A stretch of 64,000 nt of DNA from Caldilineaceae bacterium (GTDB lineage: Bacteria > Chloroflexota > Anaerolineae > Caldilineales > Caldilineaceae): the NCBI GenBank assembly GCA_026645575.1, contig JAPKMW010000052.1, forward strand, positions 9,408-73,407. The letters are read 5' to 3'. The notes under the pieces were generated by a model. That model ran no database searches and had not been told where the DNA came from. It was given only the letters and a program-made list of their open reading frames with translations. The translations under genes were made by a program, and so were the position numbers. Within the stretch, counting starts at the first letter, position 1; each line of letters begins with the position of its first letter. Below, piece by piece: positions 1 to 7,622 of the stretch.

Positions 1-117
1 ACGCGCAGCAAGGCGCACCGCCTGTGAAAAATTTTCACAACCATACAGGCGTTGCACTTGTTCAACCGCCTGTAGATCTTCTTCATCAAATTTGATATGT
101 TTCAAAGTTGTTGTCAT
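1..117 (-). CDS. Ribbon-helix-helix-like small protein, N-terminal part
   Basis: Translating the minus strand from the ATG at 117 gives 39 codons running off the window edge. The product begins MTTTLKHIKFDEEDL and continues to NFSQAVRLAAR. A short beta-like start followed by a helix and an FSQAVRLA-type second helix is typical of small ribbon-helix-helix DNA-binding proteins, often antitoxins or autorepressors. The C-terminus is outside the window, so family and any partner toxin cannot be checked. The direct repeat just upstream would suit autoregulation. The assignment is tentative and rests on sequence style. Confidence 0.45.
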   Translation of the reverse strand, partial: MTTTLKHIKFDEEDLQAVEQVQRLYGCENFSQAVRLAAR

Positions 118-124
118 ACGAACA

Positions 125-141
125 ATGTATACGATGTATAC
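125..141. promoter_or_regulatory. Direct repeat of ATGTATAC, candidate operator
   Basis: Two copies of ATGTATAC lie at 125-132 and 134-141, a 9-nt step, 8 bp upstream of the RHH-like start codon at 117. Each contains the palindrome GTATAC. RHH repressors commonly bind tandem short sites near their own promoter, so autoregulation is a reasonable inference, not shown. Confidence 0.35.
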
Positions 142-194
142 CTGGTTGTCAAGTTGTAGATAGCCAGATAGCCAGAAGAGCCTTGTCTCACTGC

Positions 195-1856
195 TTAATC
201 AGTTTTAATAATTTTGATACTCTTCTTGGCCCGCACATCATAGAGATCGGCGCGGCGGTCATAGAGATGGCGCGCCCGTGAAATTTCGCGCTGCTGGGAA
301 AGGCTGGTCAGGTCGAGATCGGTGATGACTACGGTTTCGACATTCGGTTCCGCCTCACCCGCTGTACCGCTAGGGGGGAAGGCGAAGTCGCTAGGCGTGA
401 AGACGGCAGCGCGACCGTAGTTGATGAGATAATTTTTGACGGTGGGCATATTGCCCACATTGCCGGCGATCACCGTGTAGACCGAATTCTCGACCGAACG
501 GGCTTGGGCGGTATAGCGCACCCGGTCGTAGGCGTTTTTCTCGTCGGTGCTATAAGGCACAAAAAGCACCTCAGCGCCGGAGAGTGTAACCAGGCGCGAG
601 AGTTCGGGGAACTCAATGTCATAGGAGACGAGAATGGCAATGCGCGCCAGCGGCGTGTCAAAGACCTTGATCTCTTCACCCGGTTCAAAGCCGAAATCTT
701 CCCGTTCGATGGGCGGCACATGGAGGGCATCTTGCGTATAGACATCGCCATTGGGTGTGAAAAGATGGGCGACGTTATAAACTTCGTCGTCACGAATGAC
801 GGGGTGGGAACCGGCGATGATATAGAGTCCGTGATCCACCGCCGCCTGTGTAAAGAGGTCAATATAACGTTCGGTCATACCGGCCAACTGCTTGATGGCG
901 CTGCGTGTATCGAGATCGGAGGGCATCAGGCTGAACAGTTGCACAGTGAAGAGTTCTGGGAAGACCAGGAAGTGACAGTGATAGGTGTCGGCGGTATCCA
1001 CAAAGAACATGACGGTCTGCTCAAATTCGTCCCAGTAGCGGATGGGGCGCATAAAGTATTGGGCGGCGCAGACGCGGATCTTACGCACGGGCCGTTGTAG
1101 CGGCGCCGCGGCAATCTGGCGCTTTTCCGGCTGATAGTCCGGGTTGGGCATCTCCAACCAGGTCGAGTAGTTGAGGCTCGAATCGTCCCAGAGAAAATCG
1201 AGCATCACCCGTTTGACTTCATAGCCGGCCTTCAAGTGCGCCTGAAGTGACGAATCCTTTAACTCACCGCGCACCACTTTCTCGACAAACTCCTCGGCGG
1301 TCATCTTGCCGGCGACCGCGTTATAACCGGGGATGCGACCGTAGGCGACCATACGGCGCAGATTGTACCGCCGGAGCAGTCGTTTACGCTGCTCATAGAG
1401 TTTCCCCGCCACCCCCATGCCGCGATAGCCGGGGTGGACGGCAATATCAGCGCCATAGAGGGTGTCGCCGCTAGGGTCGTGGGTGCTAAAGGTGCCGGCG
1501 CCGGTGATCTCTTCGTAGGTGTAGGGATGAGTGCGGTCGTCAAGCTGGACAATGATTGAGGTGGCGTAGCCGACGATCTTTCCTTCAATCTCGGCCAGAA
1601 ATTGCCCTTCGGGAAAGGCGGCCAGTTGCATCTCATAGAAGCGTTCGGTGTAGTAGGCGCCCTCTGGGTACTCAGGATAAGCGGCGCGATGACAGGCGAT
1701 AATGCCGGGAATATCGTCTTTGGTCCAGGTGCGGGCGCGAACGCGGGGACGACGGCTAGGGGGCGTCTCCTCTTTGGCTGGTGGCGCTGGCGGTGTACCA
1801 TTGGTGGAAAGTGCGCTTTTGTTCGCTGGCCCGGTAATTTTTCTGGCTGTTGTCAT
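195..1856 (-). CDS. GNAT acetyltransferase fused to a nitrilase-superfamily domain lacking two catalytic residues
   Basis: The 553-residue product has an N-terminal GNAT domain (about 38-225) with the acetyl-CoA loop GYRGMGVAGK at 143-152, and a carbon-nitrogen hydrolase domain (about 258-530). This matches the known GNAT/nitrilase fusion branch. In the hydrolase half the first catalytic Glu is present (FPEL, E301). The segment that normally carries the Lys reads QDALH, with Ala at 377, and the nucleophile segment reads LVSYDIEFPE, with Ser411 where the family has Cys. Both substitutions come from unambiguous codons (TCC for the Ser). The hydrolase half may be inactive or may act as a binding module, while the acetyltransferase half looks intact. 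The start overlaps the recX stop by ATGA, so translation is probably coupled to recX. Confidence 0.85.
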   Translation of the reverse strand: MTTARKITGPANKSALSTNGTPPAPPAKEETPPSRRPRVRARTWTKDDIPGIIACHRAAYPEYPEGAYYTERFYEMQLAAFPEGQFLAEIEGKIVGYATSIIVQLDDRTHPYTYEEITGAGTFSTHDPSGDTLYGADIAVHPGYRGMGVAGKLYEQRKRLLRRYNLRRMVAYGRIPGYNAVAGKMTAEEFVEKVVRGELKDSSLQAHLKAGYEVKRVMLDFLWDDSSLNYSTWLEMPNPDYQPEKRQIAAAPLQRPVRKIRVCAAQYFMRPIRYWDEFEQTVMFFVDTADTYHCHFLVFPELFTVQLFSLMPSDLDTRSAIKQLAGMTERYIDLFTQAAVDHGLYIIAGSHPVIRDDEVYNVAHLFTPNGDVYTQDALHVPPIEREDFGFEPGEEIKVFDTPLARIAILVSYDIEFPELSRLVTLSGAEVLFVPYSTDEKNAYDRVRYTAQARSVENSVYTVIAGNVGNMPTVKNYLINYGRAAVFTPSDFAFPPSGTAGEAEPNVETVVITDLDLTSLSQQREISRARHLYDRRADLYDVRAKKSIKIIKTD

Positions 1857-2539
1857 GCGTCCTCAGTTTCGTCAGTAAATTCGTCAAGGTCCGTTGCCGT
1901 CTGCTCGTCGTTGCGCTGCTGCCAGGCCCGGTCGATCACTCGGCGGGCGACTTCGTGACCAAAGCCGCGGCGGGCAAGAAAACCGCCCGCTTTCTGGATA
2001 AATTGCGCTCGTTCTAGCCCCTGCCAGCGCGCCACTTTGGGTGCGATGGCAGCCCAGGCGGCGGCGTCTTCGTCGATCTCGGCTTCTTGTAATACCTCGT
2101 CAATAAGCGTGTTGTCCATGCCTTTGCGGCGTAACTCGTAGCGGAGTGCCCGCTCACTGCGCGGGCGAAAGCGTTGGCGGTTGTTCACCCACTGTTGCCC
2201 AAAGGTGGCGTCGTCCAGATAGCCTTCCTGTTGCAGCCGTGTCATCGTCTGTTCGATAGCGGCGGGGCTGAATTCCCGTTGTTGCAACCGTTGTTCCACC
2301 TCAGCCCGACTGCGCACCCGTTGGCCCAAAAAGGTCAACGCTGCGGCATAGGTGCGCTTCTGTTCATCCTCTTCTTGGAGCGCCGCAATCTCCGCTTCGG
2401 TCAACTGTTGGCCTTTGCGCAACCCGGCCGCCAACATCAATTCGAGCGAAAAAGCGTATTCCTCATCTAGAAAAATGTTAACGCGCTCCTTGTTCTTTTG
2501 TTGAATCTGGAGACGCGTGATCGTTTTATGTGTTGTCAT
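1853..2539 (-). CDS. recX: Regulatory protein RecX
   Basis: RecX binds RecA filaments and modulates recombination in the cytoplasm. The 228-residue product has the family's three-helix repeats, with segments such as ALTFLGQRVRSRAEVEQRL, GYLDDATFGQQWVNNR and ERALRYELRRKGM. The ATG at 2539 (MTTHKTITRL) is preferred over an in-frame upstream start at 2575, because family members start close to this point and the spacer upstream is AT-rich and promoter-like. The C-terminal tail is acidic. recA is not nearby. The gene overlaps the downstream GNAT-nitrilase gene by 4 bp, so the two probably share a transcript even though no functional link is obvious. Confidence 0.85.
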   Translation of the reverse strand: MTTHKTITRLQIQQKNKERVNIFLDEEYAFSLELMLAAGLRKGQQLTEAEIAALQEEDEQKRTYAAALTFLGQRVRSRAEVEQRLQQREFSPAAIEQTMTRLQQEGYLDDATFGQQWVNNRQRFRPRSERALRYELRRKGMDNTLIDEVLQEAEIDEDAAAWAAIAPKVARWQGLERAQFIQKAGGFLARRGFGHEVARRVIDRAWQQRNDEQTATDLDEFTDETEDA

Positions 2540-2677
2540 CCTTACAGTATACCGAATAGGTGTGCAAATTGACAACTAGACAGGGAGGTGGGATAGGTGT
2601 GGTGATTACAGCGTGCGGTTATGAATTTGCTGCACAATTACCCAGATTGTCATTTGTGTTAGGAAGGTCGTAACTTT

Positions 2678-3325
2678 ATGGAGCCGAAGTATCAAGAGGT
2701 TGAAACCCTTGGCGAGGAGATCGCAAGCGCTATTACCCACGGCATTGGCACGGCCTTCAGCATTGTCGGCCTGACGCTGCTCCTGGTCTGGGCAGCGCAC
2801 CTGGAAGATTGGTGGCGGGTGGTGAGCGTGAGCATTTACGGCGGCGCGTTGGTCTTTTTGTACCTGGCCTCCACGCTCTATCACGCCGTCCAACATCTGG
2901 CGACCAAACGAGTCTTTCATATTTTGGATCATGTGGGCATCTTCTTGCTGATCGCCGGCACCTATACACCGATCCTGCTGATCAAAATGCGCGACTGGCA
3001 AGGGTGGCTCTTCTTTGGCCTGATCTGGGGGTTGGCGTTGGTCGGCGCAGTGATGAAAGCCTTTTTTACCGGGCGCTATACCAAAGTCTCGACCTTTGCC
3101 TATGTAGCGATGGGTTGGTTAGCGCTCCTGTTGGTGAGAGCGCTGGAGGCAGCAGTCGGGATGGGCGGCATGGCCTGGCTCGTGGCCGGAGGTCTTTCCT
3201 ACTCGTTGGGCGTCATCCCCTTTCTCTGGGAACGCTTGCCCTTTAACCATGCCATCTGGCACCTCTTTGTCATTGGTGGCAGCGTCTGTCACTACGTGCT
3301 GATCTGGCAATATATTTTGCCTTAA
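2678..3325 (+). CDS. Hemolysin III family (PAQR-type) membrane protein
   Basis: This 215-residue protein has seven predicted membrane segments and the conserved polar residues of the HlyIII/PAQR superfamily: THGIGT near residue 20, STLYHA near 65, LDHVGIFLLIAGTYTP near 84-100, and a C-terminal NHAIWHLFVI plus CHY. These His and Asp residues form a metal site in the superfamily, and a hydrolase-like activity on lipid amides has been proposed for eukaryotic relatives. The bacterial function is not established, and the hemolysin name is historical. An AGGAAGG ribosome site lies about 10 nt before the ATG. It is transcribed away from recX, so the spacer 2540-2677 probably holds divergent promoters. 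Confidence 0.85.
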   Translation: MEPKYQEVETLGEEIASAITHGIGTAFSIVGLTLLLVWAAHLEDWWRVVSVSIYGGALVFLYLASTLYHAVQHLATKRVFHILDHVGIFLLIAGTYTPILLIKMRDWQGWLFFGLIWGLALVGAVMKAFFTGRYTKVSTFAYVAMGWLALLLVRALEAAVGMGGMAWLVAGGLSYSLGVIPFLWERLPFNHAIWHLFVIGGSVCHYVLIWQYILP

Positions 3326-3328
3326 TTG

Positions 3329-3450
3329 CTGTTTTGTTAACTAAATCCTGTTGGCGTAACCGTAGTAAAGACTTTAGTCTTCCACCCGGCCAGAGAAAGA
3401 CTAAAGTCTTTACTACGATTTTACGCATCATTACTTACCTAACAAAACAG
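3329..3450. repeat. Nested palindromic repeat between convergent genes
   Basis: An outer inverted repeat (CTGTTTTGTTA at 3329-3339, TAACAAAACAG at 3440-3450) encloses a perfect 21-bp inverted repeat at 3361-3381 and 3397-3417 around a 15-nt loop. The inner arm contains TAAAGACTTTAGTCTT, which recurs in degraded form at 9081-9117. The layout resembles a small mobile palindrome that can also serve as a bidirectional terminator. The rest of the spacer (3451-3560) holds only A-rich sequence with a weak facing repeat around CGCAAAG. Confidence 0.75.
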
Positions 3451-3560
3451 TAGTCTTGCAGCGAGACTGAGCAATTTACCGCAAAAACGCAAAGGAGAGC
3501 CTTTGTATTCTTCGCGGACTTTGCGCCTCCGCGGTTGATTTTGCGCGTTCGCAACAGAAC

Positions 3561-4589
3561 CTAGCTACCTTTCTCCGCCAAGGCAAACGCCTCGGCTAAT
3601 AGCTCATAGGACCGTAGCCGCGCCTCCTGATCGGCAATGCTTGTCAACGCCATCACTTCATTGACGCCGTTCTGCGCAACCATTGCTTCGATACGCGCCC
3701 GGACCGTTTGTGGGCTGCCGATGATCTGACGACCACGGTAGGCGCGGGCCTGCTCCCGTTCGAGTTCGGTAAAGGGGTAGGCTTTGGCCTCGGCCAGCGT
3801 GGGTAACGGCGCGGGCTGACCAGTATGGCGCCGCAGATAGGCGAGATCGAGCATCAGGGCCAGTTCTTCGGCCTGCTCATCACTCTCCGCACAGAGGACG
3901 CCAATGGCGAGGATGCTATGGGGCGCGCTCAATTGCGCCGATGGCGTAAAGTGGTCGCGATAAGTTTGCATTGCCGCCAGCAGATCATTGGCGTTCGGGT
4001 TGATGTGATAGGCAAAGGCAAAGCCAATCCCCGTGGTGGCGGCCAGTTGCGCACTGTAGCCGCCGGAGGAACCGAGCAACCAGAGTGGTGGCAACTGCAC
4101 ATCGCGTGGCGTGGGGCGGATGGTGTGAAAGGGGTGGGTGTCGGAAAAAGCGCCGCTATCAAAGGCCAGCAGTTCGGCCAACTGGTCGGGAAAATCATCG
4201 GCTTGCAGCCGTTCCCGCGAGCGGCGCAGGGCATAAGCTGTCACCGGATCAGTGCCGGGAGCGCGACCAATGCCCAGATCGATGCGACCGGGGTAGAGCG
4301 CTTCCAGCGTACGAAATGCCTCGGCCACATGCAAGGGCGCATGGTTGGGCAGCATGATCCCGCCCGACCCGACCCGAATGCGACTGGTTTCTCGCGCCAC
4401 AAGGCCAATCATGATTTCGGGCACTGAGATGGCAATGCTGGGAATGTTATGATGCTCGGCCAACCAGTAGCGCGTGTAGCCCAGGTGATCCGCCAGTCGA
4501 GCCAGTTCAATGCTGTTGTGCAACGCTTGCGCGCTGGTGGAACCGGAACCAACCGGGGCCAGATCCAAAATCGAAAGCGCTAACGCCAT
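3561..4589 (-). CDS. LLM-class flavin-dependent oxidoreductase
   Basis: The 342-residue protein is a bacterial-luciferase-like monooxygenase of the MsnO8 type. Landmarks are LSILDLAPVGSG at the N-terminus, HLGYTRYWLAEHHN near residue 35-48, RIRVGSGGIMLPNHAPL near 70-86, and GRIDLGIGRAPGTDP near 101-115. Such enzymes use FMNH2 or F420H2 with O2, and the substrate cannot be read from sequence. A VOC-family gene lies 18 bp upstream on the same strand, and the pair may form a small oxidative or detoxification operon. The start MALALS is preceded by a purine-rich stretch just after the VOC stop codon. Length is normal for the family. Confidence 0.85.
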   Translation of the reverse strand: MALALSILDLAPVGSGSTSAQALHNSIELARLADHLGYTRYWLAEHHNIPSIAISVPEIMIGLVARETSRIRVGSGGIMLPNHAPLHVAEAFRTLEALYPGRIDLGIGRAPGTDPVTAYALRRSRERLQADDFPDQLAELLAFDSGAFSDTHPFHTIRPTPRDVQLPPLWLLGSSGGYSAQLAATTGIGFAFAYHINPNANDLLAAMQTYRDHFTPSAQLSAPHSILAIGVLCAESDEQAEELALMLDLAYLRRHTGQPAPLPTLAEAKAYPFTELEREQARAYRGRQIIGSPQTVRARIEAMVAQNGVNEVMALTSIADQEARLRSYELLAEAFALAEKGS

Positions 4590-4607
4590 TTCTTTGCTCC
4601 ATTATCC

Positions 4608-4997
4608 CTAAACGGTAATCTCAATGCGGTTGCCCTCCGGGTCGAGGACTACACTTTCATAGTAACCGTCGCCAGTCCAACGGGGGCCGTCGAGCCGCTG
4701 GTAGCCATCGGCCACCAGGCGCGCCGTCAACTCATCCACGGCTGCTTCAGAGCCAACCGCCATTGCCAGATGCGCATAGCCAAGAAACTCCTGGCCTGAT
4801 TGTCTATCCAATGGCGCAATGTCGGGGCGCTGCATCAACTCCAAACTGGGGCCGCCGGCAAAAGTCAAAAAATAGGATTGGAATTGCTTCCGTTCATTGA
4901 CATATTTGGCATTAGCCTGGGCGCCAAAGTAGCGTTCGTAAAAAGCTTTGGCGCGTTCTAAATCGTTAACCCAAAGCGCAAAATGATTGATTTGCAT
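4608..4997 (-). CDS. VOC family (glyoxalase/dioxygenase fold) protein
   Basis: A 129-residue single-module vicinal-oxygen-chelate protein. It begins with MQINHFALWVNDLERAKAFYERYFG, giving the first metal-ligand His at position 5. AHLAMAV follows in the middle, and the end is VLDPEGNRIEITV, where the terminal Glu is the usual last ligand. Members include lactoylglutathione lyases, dioxygenases and resistance proteins, and the sequence alone does not separate these. It is the first gene of a likely two-gene unit with the LLM oxidoreductase at 3561-4589. Confidence 0.85.
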   Translation of the reverse strand: MQINHFALWVNDLERAKAFYERYFGAQANAKYVNERKQFQSYFLTFAGGPSLELMQRPDIAPLDRQSGQEFLGYAHLAMAVGSEAAVDELTARLVADGYQRLDGPRWTGDGYYESVVLDPEGNRIEITV

Positions 4998-5104
4998 GGC
5001 TCCCCTACCCTTGACAAGGCAGAATCCAAAAAGTTAACACGGATAGGGAGGAACACCGTTTTTATTGAATTGGAAATATCTGTGTTCTTCCGTATCCGTG
5101 TTAC

Positions 5105-5848
5105 CTAAGCCGTTGGCGGCGCAGAACGGCCACGATAACGGGCTGTGCGCAACTCGTTGGCATAGAGATCCAACTCTGGCATCGCTTCATCGGCGGCCTG
5201 TTGGATGGCTGCTTCGATGTCATACGGCACGCGGATGATCTGCACCGAAAACGGGCTGGGCGTGGGGCTGTCATAGACGCCTTCCAGAATGGCGTAGGCT
5301 GCCTGCGGGAGATCGAGTGGATTGCCCACACTGCCCACATTGAACAGGATCCGCTGTTGAAAACATTTCATATACGCCGCGTGGATGTCGCCATAGCCAA
5401 TCACATCGGGTTGCATCGCGTCGCCGGTCAACACAGTGTTGGCAAACATCCCCAAGTGCGCGTCGGTAGGATCGTTCATCCACACTCGATGGTAGACGCT
5501 AATGGGTGACGCATGAAAGAGCCGAATCTTTTTACCGCTCATCACAAACTCAATGGTTGCCGGCAGCGTTTTCAAATAATCCAACCGTTCCTGACCCAAT
5601 CGTTGACGATGCCAGGCGAGGGTCGGTTTAGCGGTCTCCGCCAGAATAAAATCATCCCAGTTGCCCTTCACCGTCCCCGCGCAAACTTCCCTTGAAATAT
5701 CCACCGTCTGCGCCGAATGTGGCCCTTTGCCGACCAGATCGCCCAGGCAGAAGATCCGATCAATCCCCCGGCGGCGAATGTCGGCCAGGGTCGCTTCTAG
5801 CGCCGGTAAGTTGCCATGTAGGTCGGAGATGAGGGCGATGTGGTCCAT
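5105..5848 (-). CDS. Calcineurin-like metallophosphoesterase (YfcE/DevT-type)
   Basis: The 247-residue protein carries the metallophosphoesterase signature blocks: SDLHGN at about 8-13, GDLVGKGPHS near 37-46, GNWD near 64, an FHASP motif near 113, and GYGDIHAAY near 150, which takes the place of the usual GHTH. GNPLDL closes the active site. This arrangement fits small bacterial phosphodiesterases or phosphatases related to ApaH and protein phosphatase 2B. Substrate is unknown. The gene stands alone. An 8-nt repeat array lies between its upstream region and the acetyltransferase gene. Confidence 0.85.
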   Translation of the reverse strand: MDHIALISDLHGNLPALEATLADIRRRGIDRIFCLGDLVGKGPHSAQTVDISREVCAGTVKGNWDDFILAETAKPTLAWHRQRLGQERLDYLKTLPATIEFVMSGKKIRLFHASPISVYHRVWMNDPTDAHLGMFANTVLTGDAMQPDVIGYGDIHAAYMKCFQQRILFNVGSVGNPLDLPQAAYAILEGVYDSPTPSPFSVQIIRVPYDIEAAIQQAADEAMPELDLYANELRTARYRGRSAPPTA

Positions 5849-5886
5849 GAAACGTTCTTTTTGTCCAAGACTAGTTGGTCAGTGGG

Positions 5887-5947
5887 GAGATTGAGAGATT
5901 GAGAGATTATACACTGAATCCCTCAATCTCTTTATCTCTCAATCTCT
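5887..5947. repeat. Facing 8-nt tandem repeats (GAGATTGA)n
   Basis: GAGATTGA repeats at 5887-5902 with a partial third copy, then a 12-nt spacer, then the complementary TCAATCTC-type units at 5921-5947. Together they fold into a long imperfect hairpin. The right arm runs into the stop codon of the acetyltransferase gene at 5946. One of six arrays with an 8-nt period in the window. Confidence 0.75.
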
Positions 5948-6671
5948 ACCCTTGCTGCTTCAACAGCGATCGCGTCAAGTCCGTCAAGCGCACCCGTTGT
6001 TGACCATCGTCAGTAAAATTTGTCGGCGCCAGCCACTGGGTATACGCGGCCTGCAACGCCGGCCACTCTTGGTCGATGATGGCATACCACGCAGTATCGC
6101 GGCTGCGGCCCTTGTAGATGATCGCTTGGCGGAAGAGACCTTCATAGGAAAAACCGAGCCGTTGCGCCGCGACGCGTGAGGGGACATTCAAGCTGTCGCA
6201 CTTCCACTCATAGCGCCGATAGCCGAGGGCAAAGGCATTCTGCATCATCAAGAACATCGCCTCCGTGGCGGCGGGTGTACGCTGGAGAAGCGGGGAGAAG
6301 GCAAGACCGCCCACCTCAATAACGCCATTATGGGGGTCGATGCGCAGATAACTACAGACGCCGACCGCTTTGCCGGTGACGCTATCGATGATGGCATGAA
6401 AGAGCGGGTCAGTACTCTGGCAAGCGCGTGTCATCCAGGTGACATAGGCATCCATGTCGGCAAAAGGCCCGTAGGCCAGATAGGTCCACATGCGCCCTTC
6501 GCTGTCAAGGCTGTTGGCGGCATAGAGGTCCGCTGCATGAACTTCGACGTTCAAGGGTTCAATGCGGCAGAAGCGGCCCGTAAGGGTGGCACGCGGTGGG
6601 ACAGGTGGCGGTGTCCAGCCGGGAACCGCAAAACCGATCGGTTGCCCCAAGTGATTGATCGTCTGTGTCAT
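5946..6671 (-). CDS. GNAT acetyltransferase, RimJ/RimL-like
   Basis: This 241-residue protein resembles the RimJ/RimL-type branch of GNAT enzymes found beside small-molecule genes. It starts with a short leader, INHLGQPIGFAVPGW, followed by TLTGRFCRIEPLNVEVHAADL. The core contains AVGVCSYLRIDPHNGVIEVGG and later YRRYEWKCDSLNVPSRVAAQRLGF-type sequence, typical of this group (N and R near the acetyl-CoA site). It probably acetylates a protein N-terminus or an amine. The gene starts 7 bp after the TauE/SafE gene stop and is likely co-transcribed with it. Confidence 0.8.
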   Translation of the reverse strand: MTQTINHLGQPIGFAVPGWTPPPVPPRATLTGRFCRIEPLNVEVHAADLYAANSLDSEGRMWTYLAYGPFADMDAYVTWMTRACQSTDPLFHAIIDSVTGKAVGVCSYLRIDPHNGVIEVGGLAFSPLLQRTPAATEAMFLMMQNAFALGYRRYEWKCDSLNVPSRVAAQRLGFSYEGLFRQAIIYKGRSRDTAWYAIIDQEWPALQAAYTQWLAPTNFTDDGQQRVRLTDLTRSLLKQQG

Positions 6672-6678
6672 AAGCCCC

Positions 6679-7449
6679 TCACCCTCGGATCAGGTAGATC
6701 AGCGCCACCACAACGCCGATGGTCACCACCATCCAGCGTAGCACCGACGGCTGGATCTTGCCGGCTAGCTTGCCGCCCAGCACGCCCCCCAATAAGGCGC
6801 CCACCGCCATCACACCGGCCACCAACCACAAGACTTGCCCCGAAAAGAGAAAGAAGATCGCCGCGGCGACGTTGACGCTAAAGGAGATAGCCTGTTTCAA
6901 CGCATTCAGCCTTGTCAGCGAATCCTCCAACGACAAGCCGAGGACGGCCAGCACGATGACGCTGAGACCGGCGCCAAAGTAGCCGCCATAGATTGCCGCC
7001 AGCCCCACCGGCAACATGGCCCACGCTTCGGAAGCGGGCGCACCGCCTTTGGCCTTTGCCCGACGGGTGAGAAAATTGCGTACAGGCCCCTGTATTGCCA
7101 ATAGACCAGCCGCCAGCAAAATCAAATAGGGCACCAGATCGCGAAAGAGGCGCTCGCCCGTGTTAAGCAATAAGACGCCGCCGACGATCCCGCCCACAAT
7201 GCTGGCCGGCACAAGAAAACGCAACCGCGCCTCCTGTCCGCGTAGATCCTTCATTTGGGCAAAAGTCGCGCCGAGATAGCCGGGGCAGAGCGCCACCGTG
7301 TTGGTGACATTGGCCGCCACCGCCGGCACACCCACGGCGACAAGCATGGGAAAGGTGATCAAGGTGCCGCCGCCTGCCAACGCATTGACAGCGCCGGCAG
7401 CCACAGCGGCTAAAGCCACGAGAAGAAGGTCGAATAGATCAAGGGTCAC
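6679..7449 (-). CDS. TauE/SafE family anion exporter
   Basis: A 256-residue integral membrane protein with about seven to eight membrane segments. The signature [18 protein letters not shown] lies near residues 19-36, with a second half-repeat around [20 protein letters not shown] near 150. TauE/SafE proteins export sulfite, sulfoacetate or related organic anions. The start appears to be GTG at 7449, and no convincing ATG is closer to the conserved N-terminus. It precedes the acetyltransferase gene at 5946-6671. The 173 bp upstream hold no gene. Confidence 0.85.
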   Translation of the reverse strand: MTLDLFDLLLVALAAVAAGAVNALAGGGTLITFPMLVAVGVPAVAANVTNTVALCPGYLGATFAQMKDLRGQEARLRFLVPASIVGGIVGGVLLLNTGERLFRDLVPYLILLAAGLLAIQGPVRNFLTRRAKAKGGAPASEAWAMLPVGLAAIYGGYFGAGLSVIVLAVLGLSLEDSLTRLNALKQAISFSVNVAAAIFFLFSGQVLWLVAGVMAVGALLGGVLGGKLAGKIQPSVLRWMVVTIGVVVALIYLIRG

Positions 7450-7622
7450 GGTAGGGCTGCTTTCTGTTTGGGATGGAATATCTAAGCTTTAACGATAACC
7501 CGAAAGCGGATACAAACCAGCAACATGGTTTCTACTGGCGTCCGACCAATGCGGGTAAAACACGCGAAAAATCGCGCCAATGCTCGCGGTTGCCAGGAAG
7601 CGAGGCTGCGGTCATCTTCCTT

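Noticed and set aside
504..1100. Long plus-strand open frame opposite the GNAT-nitrilase gene
   Set aside because: It is antisense to a clear two-domain protein and has no family resemblance; such shadow frames are common at this GC content.
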